The position numbers and the translations under genes were made by a program. Source: Muribaculaceae bacterium (GTDB taxonomy: Bacteria; Pseudomonadota; Alphaproteobacteria; Rs-D84). Taken from it: a stretch of 17,690 bases of DNA. Each line of letters starts with the position of its first letter. The first letter of the stretch is position 1. Shown here piece after piece: positions 10,101 to 17,690 of this stretch. The notes below the pieces were generated by a model. That model was not told where the DNA came from, made no database searches, and saw nothing but the letters and a program-made list of their open reading frames with translations. The stretch covers positions 1-17,690 of the forward strand of contig JAMPEH010000038.1 of the NCBI GenBank assembly GCA_023665245.1. The letters are read 5' to 3'.

Positions 10101-13100
10101 CGTAGATGCTGAAGTCGGTGCGGGTAGCGCTCACGGTAACCTGGCCGGTCCAGCGACCGGGGGCGGTGGTGCCGGGGATGGTGGTTTCGGTGCCATCGCC
10201 GTTCTGACGGCGAACCTCCACAGTGCCGCCCTCGGTGGCAGTGATGACCAGAGACTTGTCGCCCTCCTTGACATAGGTGGCGGCGTAAATGTCGCCGTTG
10301 GGGGCCACAGTCTTGCCTTCAAAGGCAACACTGGCCAAGGTGCCGCCCACATAGGGCTGCTCCAGGTTGACGGTATAGTGACGGGAGAAGGTACCGTCGG
10401 AGGAACGAACCATGACGGTGATGGAAGCGCGGTTGCTGGCGCCGAACTGGGCGGTCACATCAATACGGCCCAGGGACTCCTTGCCGTTGGCCACGATGGT
10501 GGCGTGAGGATCGTCTGCCTCGAAGGTAACCACGGCAGAAGTGAGATTGCGGTCCACATCCACAGTGTACGGGCTGCCGGTGGTCAAATCCACGCTTTGG
10601 GCGTCCTTTAGACCACGGTTGACGGTGATGGCGGCCAGATCAGCGTTGCTGTTGACGGCGTTGATGACCAACGGGTAAGCGGTATTGGCACCGTTATTCA
10701 GGTTGTTGTAGACCCACAGGGTGTAGAGGCGGCCATCTTCCACATTCAGGTCCTTGAGCGCGAAGCGGTACGTACGGCTGCGGACCTGATCCACGCCATT
10801 CACCGTCTCAATGTTCTCGGTGAAGGTGTAATCCAAATCGTAGCCCACGCCCTCGTTGTCGTGGAGGACGATGCGGTGATCCGCCGCAGAGGTGACCACA
10901 TCCAGGGTGCCGGTGGTAACAGAGGAATCCACGGTGAAGGTATAGCGGCCGTAGTCATCCACACCGGCGGTAGTGGCAGTGGTGTCGCCGGTCTTGGTAA
11001 AGAGCACCTGGTCGGGGCGGTAACGAGAGGTGTCGCGGGTGATCACCAACTGGGTGGTGGACATGCCAGCCGTGCCGTAAGGCGTGCTGCCGCCGGTAAA
11101 GGTATAGATATTGATGGGCACGCTCTTGGTGTTCATGGCCGCGGTCAAGTTCAGCGGGATATCCTGCCAATCCTCCAGGAAGCGCGGCGTGGAGCCGTTG
11201 ATGCTGACCATAGCCAGCGGGCTGTTGAGCTCCACTTCCAGACGGAGCATGGTGGCGCTGGCGGGGGCGGGATACCGATAGACGCCGCGGGCCACGTCAA
11301 CCGCCACACCGTTGACCTTCAGCTCCCAAATGGAGGCTGCGGAACGGATGAAGTAGACGGTGTACGTTTCTTTCGCGCCATTCGGGGAAGCAACGGTCAC
11401 CTGCATCTCGTTCACACCGGCGGGGATGGCTACGTTGCCCTCCACTACAGTGCTCTCGGGCAGATTGCTGAACGGCTTGTTCTCCGTTACTGTGCCGTTG
11501 GCGGCGATCATCTTCACCGTCACAGTCTGGTGGGTGTTGTTGGGTGTGATGCGGTAGGTGGCAGTGGTGCTGGTGACGGGCATACGCACCAGATAGGCAC
11601 TCTTGCCGCCGCCCAGATCCACCTTCTGGGCTTCCACATAGGCGCTGGTGGGAGTCGCCTTAGCGGCGATGCCCACGATGCCAGTATCGTCGGGGCTGTA
11701 ATAGTCCAGAATGACGGTGTAGCTGGTCTTGCGGGCCGTAGGCACGCTCTGCATCCAGTCGAGAATGGTTCCATTGGCGATGAGCTGGGCCATCTTGCCC
11801 GCCGTTTCGATGTCCGCGCCGTATTCAGTGCGAAGGGCGATGTAGTCGCGGGCGGAAATGACGGTGATAGTGTACCGATTTTCGCCGGTGCGGCTCACGG
11901 GCACGGCCTGGAAGACGCTGTCGCCACGCTGGGCGCCGATGATGTTGCCGTCGTTATCCTGGAGCACCACCATGGTCAGGCCGTTACGCGGCTTGACGGT
12001 GAAGTTCACCGGCTTGCGGTCGGCCACCGTCTCGCGGGCGGCCTTACTCTCGTCCAAAGTCAGGGCCTGGCTGTTCAGGTACAGGCCGCCATCGGTCAGG
12101 GTGGTGTCGGTATCGTCGGCGTAAACACGCAGGGTGTACCACTGTTGACGGACGCCGGAGGAGGAGACAGTGTAGAAGGTCATGTCGGTGTAAGCGTTAC
12201 CGCTGACCGTATAGGTATTGAGGCTGCGCAACAGACCCTTACCTGTCTCACCGACGTTGTAGAGCGTCTTGTTGCCAGTAGCGGTGTGGTTGCCCGTGGA
12301 GCCCGCGCCGCTGCTGAAGATTTCCAGCATGGTCAGGTACGGATTCTCCGGCGCGTCCACTTCCACATTGAAGCGGTTAGCATAGGTGCCGGAATTGGGC
12401 ACCACGGAGTCGGCGGCCTTCGGGTCGGCGGACACCTCGAAGAAGGTGGGGTTATTGGGCCGCGCGAAAGCGGGCAGACGGTGCTCCCAAGTGGGATCTC
12501 TGGGATCCACGATCCAAATCTGGCCCACGGTGGTGTCGTGGTTGGAGCGGAAAATCTGGGCCTCGAACATCTTCTTGGCGTTGGGCGTCAGAACGCGGGT
12601 CTTGCCGTTGGCGTCCTTCACCTCGGTATACATGTCGTGGGTCACCTGGAAGTACACGACGCCGAAGCTGCCGTCGGGAGCCTTGTTAAGGTATGTCTCG
12701 GTGTAGTCATCGGTCAGCTTGGTGCCGATGTTGCCGTTGGCGGCCGCCTCTGTGGCGGCGAAGCCGGTGACCTTGGCTTCGGTCTTGGTGGTCTTGATGT
12801 TTATCTGCATCTCCGCCTCGGCCACATTCAGGTTGAACTGGCGCTCGTTCTGGCGGATGGCCACATTGGGCGGGTTGGTGCCCACCAGAGCGTGGACGTA
12901 CTCCACGTCCACCTCGATGTTCTTGCGCTCCAGAGCCACGTAGAAGGTACCCACGTTGACGGCAGAGCCGTCGGTATTGCGGGCCTGGCTCTCCAGAGTG
13001 ACGGCATAGTAGAGGAACTTGTCGTTGATACCCTGAGAGGGGTGGGTGCTGATTTGAGCCGCGCCATGGTAATACTTGTTGGTGTCATCGGTGATGGGCG

Positions 13101-16100
13101 CGTAAACGTCATACAACAGTCCGTTATCGGGAACGAACTTCACGTCGGCCTCGGCCTCACTGGTGAAGCCAGCGTCGTTGTACCGCGTCACCTTGGTAAT
13201 GATGGCGTTGCGGTTCACGGGATCGATCTTCAGGGTGCTGGCAGTCAGCGGGATGTAGCCCTTGTACGGGTCAACCTGCGTGCCGGTGCCCATTTCGGGA
13301 TCAAGGATGCCGGCGTCATGGTAGATCCGATACTCACCCGTTTCGTCCTCGGCGGCCACGAAGCCGGTCTGGACCTCGGTGGACTTATCCTTAACGATGA
13401 GGGTGTAAACCTTGGTGTTCAGCGGGTTCTGATCCTGGGCCATGACGGTGACGGTGTACTCGCCGCGCATCAGGTTGCTGGGCTGGACATTGGTACCCAA
13501 GGTAAAGGTGTTGGGGAAGGCACCCACCGGGCGTCCAGTGGCCTTGTCAACCAATTTGAGATACGCGCCCTTGGAAACCTCCAGATAGGCCATGGCGTCA
13601 TAGTCGCCAGTAGAGGCAGCGCCGCCCACGCCCGCAGTGTACGGATCGAGGTAGAGCACCAGGATACGCTCATCCTCGGTGGACTCGTCCTTGGCACGAT
13701 AGTACTCGGGGTCGCTGAACTCCTTGTTGTTGTTGTAAACCGTCAGGTCGGCCTCGTTGCTTTGGCGCTTAAGTACCAGCTCATAGCCATAGGCGCTGCC
13801 GTTGCGGGCCACGACCCGCTCGTCCTGAGCCATGGACTGCACGCGGAAGGTCACGTAGGCGTACGGATCGCCCCAGTTCTCTTCCACGTCCAGAAGCTGG
13901 GCAGTGAAGCGGTTGCCGCTGGCCTGGTAGTTAGCGCGGGCCATGGACCACATGCGGTTCCACTCGCCTCTGGAGTCTTCCAATTCCGTTTGGGTCGCGC
14001 TGGAGCTATTGGTGTAAGTACCCAGGGTCGGGTAGTTGTAGGTCTCCAGCATGGTGCCGACAGAGGTATGGATGGTGCTGATGCCGTCGCCCTTGCTGCC
14101 GTTCACGTCCTTATCAAGCAGGTCCAGCGCGGGCTTGGTATACTGGTTGACGCCCTCGATCTCTATGGTAAGAATCGTGGTGGTCAGGCCGATGGCGGCG
14201 GTGAAGGTACCGGCCTGCGGGTCGTAGATGGCCTCGTTGCGGTAAACCTGCTTGGTTTCCTCGTCCTCATAGGTCACCCAGACACGCACCATGGTGTCCT
14301 CACTCATGGGACGAATGGTGAACGGGAAGGTGCGGTTCAGGTAGGCGGTGGTGCCGTCAGCGGTGACCACACCGTCCTGAGTAGAGGAGATGCGGATGGT
14401 GTAGTTCGTCTCGGCATCGTCCGGGGTAGCACTGGTGAACCCGGTCTTCAGCGCATCATTACCGCCGGTGAGCATCAGGATCTGATAGGCGGCAGCGGCC
14501 ACATTGTCGGAAGTGGAGTCGTAGCGAACCACGCCGTCGCTATCCAGCAACTCCAGCTTGACGCCTTCCTTCTTGGTGGCGATCACGTTGAAGCGCTCGG
14601 CTTCTTCGTTAGACTTGTAATCGAACACGCTGTATGCGTTGTTCTCGTCACGCTCCAGCACCAGCAGGTCGGACTCGCCAATGCGGGTGTAACTCACCGT
14701 CACATCCAGATCCATGTCGGTGGGCACGATGGTCACCTTATGGGTCAGGGTGTGCTTGTTGTACTCGGTCACCAAGTAAGCGGCCAGGGCAGCTTCGTCC
14801 TTCTTATTTTCGTCGCCGTCGGGCAGAGCCTCGTTGGCGGCGATGATCTGGGATAGACGGAGCTGGCCATAAGCGGACAGCACGGACAGGTTCATCCGGA
14901 AGCCCTTGGTGTTGCCAGAGATGGTAATGTAGTCATCGTTGGACTTACTGAAGCCACGCTGGAAGTTGAAGATACCGTTGACAGCAGACTGGTAATCGTG
15001 CTCCGCACCGTTATTTTCCAGCACCTTGATTTGGGCACCGGGGTAGTTCATGGTGGCGGTGAAGTCCGCGACGGTGTAGCCGGTGGAGTTGGGGATGTAG
15101 GTCAAGTACTCACCGGGAGCAGGCAGATTGTAGACCGCCTGGTGGGCATAAGTTTCCTTGGCGTTGGTGACTACATCCTTCAGGGTGCGGTCGGTAGACA
15201 CCCGGTTCAGCTTCAGGGTAACGGGAATCTTCAACAGCGTCTCATCGGTGCCGGAAGCGTCCTTCACACCGCTGGGTACGTACATATAGATGAGCAGCTC
15301 GTCCTTATCCTTGCCGGTGTTATCCTGCAGCGGGATATTGATGCGCTTGTTGCGGATGCCCAGAGTGTCATCCATGATATAGTCGTCGCGGGACTTGTAG
15401 TCATCTATGTCCGCGGGACGGTCCACCAGAGCCTGGTCCTCGTCGAAGAAGATGTACTTGGTAACAGGCATCTCCGGAATCAGGGTCAGGGTCAGGGTAG
15501 TCAGGTCACTGGGGATAGTTAGGGTGTAGACCTGGCCTGTGGCCTTCTCGTCCTTCTCGGCGTGGACGTTGCGGAACTCGTCGATGCCGGTCTTGCCGTC
15601 GTTGCCCACATAGAGCCAGTCGTAGTCGGCAATCAGGTCTTCCACCAGCAGTCCGTCGAAGCTCCAACGGAACTTCAGGAAACGCAGCACGGTGGTAGCG
15701 CCGTCCTCGGCACGGACGTAGAAGGGCACGTAGATGCCGGTTTCCAGCGCCTTGCGGAGGTCAGCGTCGCTCAGGTCCAGAGCGCCCATCAAATCGCTGA
15801 TGGGGTTGCCCTGGGCGTTGACGTTAGCGTCCCAATCAATGCTGCCCATCGGGTAAGCGGCCATGGCGGTGGTCACATCGCGTGTGGCGGCGGAGAAGTA
15901 GTAGGACGGGGTCTTGACCACGTTGCCCTCGCTGTCCAGCACATCGTTACCTGCACTGTCCTTCATGTCCTTCATAGGCATCCAAATGTTGGCGTAGGTG
16001 CTGTTGGCGGTAATGCGGAAGGGCATCGTGCCAGCGTTGCGGTCAATCAAAGTGCTGTAATAGGTTTGCGGCTTGTTGGCGGTATCCTGGAAGGTTTCCG

Positions 16101-17690
16101 AATCCAGCGGCTTGGCGGACAGGTCCGTGTTACGGGTACGGACTTCCACTTCAGTGTCGGCGGACTGGTAGAAGATGTGGAGGTCGTAGTACACGGTGGT
16201 ACCAGCCTCGTCAATGACGCGAATCTTGACCACCTGGCCCTCATCGGTGTTCATCTGGTCAGGATAGAGGTCAACTCTGCGGCGGGCCAGATAAATACGC
16301 TCGTCGGAGGCGTTGTTACGGAAGTAGTTAGTGGGATTGCCGAACTCATCGGGCACCATGACGCTGACGCTGCTCTTGAGGGAGTACTGCTCATAGGGCT
16401 TGCCTTGCTCGTCAATGGCCATGGTACCGGCGGCGGCCTCCAGGAAGATGTACCCGGTCTGAGTCCTGGGCACAGCAAGGTAGTAGCTCACAACGCCCTT
16501 GTCATCGATCTCCTTGCGGATGATGTGGTCGGGCTCGTTATCGCCCAAGACGCCACCGATGGCAGTGCCGTGAGCGTCGCCGGAGTAATCCGAGGTGTCG
16601 AAGCCCATCAAGCGGACCAGCTCAGTGCCGCGGTCAGCATACTGGAGGATGACCAGGTAGTCCTTGGGCACGGCGGTCTGGCCGTCCAGGGACAGGCTGG
16701 CGCGGAACTTGAAGGCGGTGTAGCCCGCGCTCTCAGGCCGCAGATTGACCTGGAAGGACACAGACAGGTCCTTCTCATTGGACTTGACAGCGGAGCCGGT
16801 CAGGTTGGTCGTGTTGGCGAACTGCTGGACCATAGTCAGGACGTTCTCGGTGGTCAGTTTCAGGGTGGCGGTGGTGCCTTCGCCAGCCTTCACGTCGTCA
16901 GGATAGCGAATCTTCACCACGAAGGTGGGCAGCTCATTGGCCGCGCCGTCAGTGATGCCCGCCAGAGCCATCACATCGCCATAACGGTAGTTATTGCTGG
17001 CATCCTTCAGGTAGTACGGGTTCTTCTGGACGTCGGTGGGATACTCCTTATAGAGCGTATCGGGTGTCTCATAGAACAGGAAGTCCTTCAGCTCGAAGAT
17101 AGCCTGGTTGTCAGTGCCAACCTCGCCGGTGTTCACCTGGACCTGGCGGACGGTCGCGCCCTTGGTGACGGTGGAGGCCACAATGTTGGGCTCCAGCTTC
17201 ATCACACGCAGGGTAATGACCGTGCTAGGATAGGTTGTCTGCTCAATGGGCGCGGCCACAATGTAGAAGTTGGTGTTGGCGGAGTCCGCACTCAGCGGCA
17301 ACAGGTTCTCAACGTAGTCGTCATCCAGCCAGTCGCCCTTGAAGGCCAGGTAGTGCTGCTCAAATTCGGTGAATTCCAATTCCTCACCCGCGCGGATCTT
17401 GTCAGCCACATCCTGGGCCATCTGCTTCACCGCTTCATGTTCTTCATCGGTGGTGGCTTTTGCGTCGGAGAAGACCATGGGATAGAACTGGGCGGGAGCA
17501 CCTTCCTTGGTGGGTACCAGGGTCTTGGCGTCGATTTGCCAAGCCTTCTCCATGTCCACGTTGGTAAGGGCCACGTAGTAGATACCCTGGGTCAGGTCGT
17601 AGCTGGCCTTCATCTCGTAGGCGTTGTACTCATCCACGCCATCGTCCGTAATGTCGCGGTTATAGGTGAGATTGTCCGCCGGCGGCGCCT
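1..17690 (-). CDS. Giant multidomain cell-surface/secreted protein with cadherin-like beta-sandwich modules, partial at both ends
   Basis: The first complete codon starts at 17688 and the last ends at 1, giving 5,896 codons with no stop; both termini lie outside the window, so no start can be chosen. The translation is rich in Thr, Asp, Val, Ala, Gly, Tyr and Asn, and I read no Cys. About 35 closing strands of the type YTLHLTR, YTVYFIRS, YTLRVYA, YLRLYRSS and YTLILNHR recur, mostly 105-165 residues apart. Each is usually followed by a polar turn and an L-x-x-[LIV] strand (for example NDDNSLRLINV and NDLRLSSITAN). This is the layout of the cadherin-like beta-sandwich / Ig-like families of bacterial exoproteins. 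I see no catalytic motif, membrane segment, SLH domain or LPXTG anchor in this part. The likely role is an extended adhesin, S-layer-associated or matrix protein; this is inferred from the fold pattern only. Third codon positions are mostly C or G along the full length, so nothing suggests a fusion of genes of different origin. Confidence 0.95.
2407..2487 (-). other. Acidic Asp/Asn-rich loop after the helical insert
   Basis: The segment contains EDEDGNTYFVDKDNNKINAY followed by NEDES. The core D-K-D-N-N-K-I resembles the start of a calcium-binding loop, but the hydrophobic position is off by one from a canonical EF-hand and no second loop is visible. Metal binding is only a possibility. Confidence 0.3.
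2503..2661 (-). other. Predicted coiled-coil or helical-hairpin insert (residues 5010-5062)
   Basis: The segment begins WATVKQELIDIGAEKAVVAA, continues QIALEAENSAAWIELSKR and ends MAELERMEDAREEEIR. It is about 53 residues of Ala, Glu, Leu, Lys and Arg without Pro or Gly except one Gly near the start, with heptad-like hydrophobic spacing. It contrasts sharply with the Thr/Val/Tyr beta sequence on both sides. It is followed by an acidic Asn/Asp loop at 2487-2407. It could be a rigid spacer or an oligomerisation point; I recognise no family. Confidence 0.6.
3091..3135 (-). other. Pro-rich interdomain linker
   Basis: The segment STNRFPPEPTPTKDF carries four prolines in nine residues. It separates the acidic VVDEETHTTQPDEAT strand and turn from the next beta unit (YTYGFTIST). 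A second linker of this kind lies about 180 residues upstream in the protein, so this part of the chain may be more flexible than the rest. Confidence 0.5.
3630..3690 (-). other. Pro/Thr/Ala interdomain linker
   Basis: The segment AQGDSTPAPAQPTVNNYKTT follows directly after the strand-turn-strand YNVIVTRQ...LELYAL. Three prolines and the small residues between them make it a likely extended linker between two folded units. Confidence 0.55.
4458..6408 (-). repeat. Module region 6 (residues 3761-4411): second regular stretch of the array
   Basis: Closing strands are YEVHVPNYEIDGEG (6156, residue 3845), YIKLLRMDTDTSLADF (5820, residue 3957), YVYNMERVVKSLEKAG (5361, residue 4110), YAKAVIKGVERDITV (4944, residue 4249) and YVLRIVPVDLVVDKAEF (4458, residue 4411). 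Intervals run 84, 112, 153, 139 and 162 residues. One segment (VESLHDLISTAKSLYANVKM, around 4720-4660) looks helical. Around 5290-5210 the linker before the next unit (YIDNYNNAPGAVNAPARTPD) is rich in Asn, Pro and Ala and is probably flexible. Confidence 0.6.
6408..9558 (-). repeat. Module region 5 (residues 2711-3761): most regular part of the beta-module array
   Basis: Nine consecutive closing strands follow at intervals of 107-163 residues: YLQIFRKSDDVSLKEAILTY (9144), YAFEFVVVDLELDTLDI (8655), YLRLYRSSSETRMQEVIV (8253), YKVVIYKEDNTLLKVLV (7932), YLHIYQKDSNAQMAEFTM (7542), YTVHIQFADLSIRDLTV (7206), YLLNVYRYSSNTDIIEV (6783) and YTVNVETVNLDLREGTV (6408), after YTLHLTRVNDDN at 9558. The clearest unit is 9558-9144. 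It runs L-x-L-I-N-V, a Tyr strand, LTDLTVRATDDAARVSV, a loop, IVSLRNVPLENEMTQFQIKV and the closing strand, which is close to the textbook order of a cadherin-like beta-sandwich domain. Confidence 0.7.
8764..8802 (-). other. Acidic Asp/Glu-rich loop, possible metal-binding loop
   Basis: The segment YDDNEDGILYGDDIS (residues about 2963-2977) concentrates five Asp, one Glu and one Asn within 15 residues, between two beta strands. Such loops often bind calcium in extracellular beta-sandwich proteins, but the spacing does not match a canonical EF-hand or cadherin DRE/DXD site, so binding is a guess. Confidence 0.35.
9558..11721 (-). repeat. Module region 4 (residues 1990-2711): modules with wide spacing
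   Basis: Closing strands are YTVYFIRSAASIWELKVNGV (11364, residue 2109), YTLWVYNNLNNGANTAYPLV (10725, residue 2322), YTVNLEQPYVGGTLASVAFE (10377, residue 2438) and YTLHLTRVNDDNSLRLINV (9558, residue 2711). The unit ending at 11364 is typical: an AIPAGVNEMQVTVASPNGAK strand-turn-strand leads into it, the 'G-x-N-x-x-x-V-x-V-x-x-x-x-G' layout of cadherin-like beta-sandwich domains. Gaps of 213 and 273 residues imply two units each. The 273-residue gap holds the segments GKSLVITATEGG-like and WLTNSFYNADAAVNAYNDVS, where the repeat pattern is lost. Confidence 0.6.
11721..13785 (-). repeat. Module region 3 (residues 1302-1990): beta-sandwich array with some short spacings
   Basis: Closing strands are YELVLKRQSNEADLTVY (13785, residue 1302), YTLIVKDKSTEVQTGF (13407, residue 1428), YVALERKNIEVDVEYV (12942, residue 1583), FEAQIFRSNHDTTVGQI (12567, residue 1708), YTLRVYADDTDTTLTDGGLY (12138, residue 1851), YTITVISARDYIAL (11874, residue 1939) and YTVILDYYSPDDTGIVGI (11721, residue 1990). 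The first four intervals are 125-155 residues; the last two are only 88 and 51, so one unit there is incomplete or a different structure. A Gly/Ser/Thr-rich loop (SSGAGSTGNHTATGN) occurs near 12330-12286. The strand after YTLRVYA, with VNFTVKPRNGLTMV, is a good match to the middle of a cadherin-like beta-sandwich unit. Confidence 0.6.
13785..15222 (-). repeat. Module region 2 (residues 823-1302): poorly resolved section of the array
   Basis: About 480 residues lie between two clear closing strands, VTLKLNRV (15222) and YELVLKRQSNEADLTVY (13785). Inside I see beta-like strands (HKVTIVPTDMDLDVTVSYT; FTIRPMSEDTMVRVWVTY) but no standard closing strand ending in Arg. At 14295-14190 a segment WVTYEDEETK...NEAIYDPQAGTFTAAI resembles one at 8220-8104 (see findings). 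An Ala-rich likely helix (NVAAAAYQILMLTGGNDALK) sits around 14500-14445. By the spacing elsewhere this section should hold about three modules, too diverged to delimit by eye. Confidence 0.45.
15205..17688 (-). repeat. Module region 1 (visible residues 1-828): divergent beta modules with a helical insert
   Basis: Four closing strands are recognisable. They are YLVILQYADRGTELVRLMGF (Tyr codon 16659-16657, residue 344), YDLHIFYQSADTEVEV (16188, residue 501), FLKFRWSFDGLLVEDL (around 15690, residue about 667) and VTLKLNRVSTDRTLKDV (15222, residue 823). The spacings are about 155-166 residues, which is regular even though sequence identity between copies is low. The first 300 visible residues contain Tyr-rich strands (YDLTQGIYYVALTNVD) but no clear full module. 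A short likely helix (SDLMGALDLSDADLRKALE) lies around 15800-15745. The assignment to a beta-sandwich family is weaker here than in the centre of the protein. Confidence 0.5.
17310..17460 (-). other. Predicted alpha-helical insert (residues about 77-127)
   Basis: This stretch reads as charged and helical: EEHEAVKQMAQDVADKIRAG, then ELEFTEFEQHYLAFKGDW, then an acidic turn (LDDDYVENLLP). It lacks the alternating strand pattern and high Thr/Val content of its surroundings. Its hydrophobic residues (Val, Met, Val, Ile) are spaced 3-4 apart, as in an amphipathic helix. It could be a spacer, a helical hairpin emerging from a beta domain, or a small separate domain. I recognise no family. Confidence 0.45.

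Noticed and set aside
6493..10611. Second very long plus-strand open frame
   Set aside because: Same antisense register and composition. It ends exactly where the sense gene uses a Leu CTA codon, so its openness is explained by codon bias.
10861..14856. Third very long plus-strand open frame
   Set aside because: Antisense shadow as above; it ends at a sense Leu CTA codon.
1..17690. Nonribosomal peptide or polyketide synthase as the reason for the gene's size
   Set aside because: No adenylation, condensation, ketosynthase or carrier-protein motifs are visible. The sequence is repeated beta strands without catalytic signatures.
1..17690. Promoters, terminators, RNA genes or mobile elements
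   Set aside because: The coding frame occupies every base of the window. I saw no tRNA/rRNA-like segment, inverted-repeat-bounded element or CRISPR-like spacing.

Overview
The whole window is the interior of one giant protein-coding gene on the minus strand. Reading the reverse complement from position 17688 down to position 1, I find 5,896 consecutive sense codons with no stop codon and no frame change. The frame runs off both edges, so neither the start, signal peptide, cell-surface anchor, promoter nor terminator is visible. The visible part alone would be roughly 650 kDa. I see no second gene, RNA gene, insertion sequence, CRISPR array or intergenic gap.

The protein looks like a secreted or cell-surface filamentous protein. 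It is a chain of divergent all-beta modules resembling the cadherin-like beta-sandwich and Ig-like folds of bacterial exoproteins. About 35 times the sequence returns to a closing beta strand of the form Y-[TVL]-[LVI]-x-[LVI]-x-R, usually followed by a polar turn and a new strand with L-x-x-[LIV]. These strands are mostly 105-165 residues apart, as expected for one or two beta-sandwich units. The copies are strongly diverged, and I noticed no long identical DNA repeats. Two helix-rich inserts (about 17460-17310 and 2661-2503), proline-rich linkers (3690-3630 and 3135-3091) and acidic Asp/Gly loops interrupt the array. I read no cysteine codon anywhere in the frame, a common trait of Gram-positive surface proteins.

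Layout in protein order (high to low coordinate): 17688-15205, loosely conserved modules with a helical insert; 15222-13785, a poorly resolved section; 13785-11721, a module array with some short spacings; 11721-9558, modules with wide spacing; 9558-6408, the most regular array; 6408-4458, another regular array; 4458-2805, modules with proline-rich linkers; 2805-1182, wide spacing with the coiled-coil-like insert; 1182-1, the last visible modules.

Base and codon use (moderately high G+C, third positions mostly C or G, almost no TTA, CTA or TCA codons) and the module type suggest a gut-type Clostridia/Oscillospirales bacterium or a similar Firmicute. That placement is inference. The same codon bias leaves the opposite strand open over thousands of bases. 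Those long plus-strand frames are shadows of this gene.
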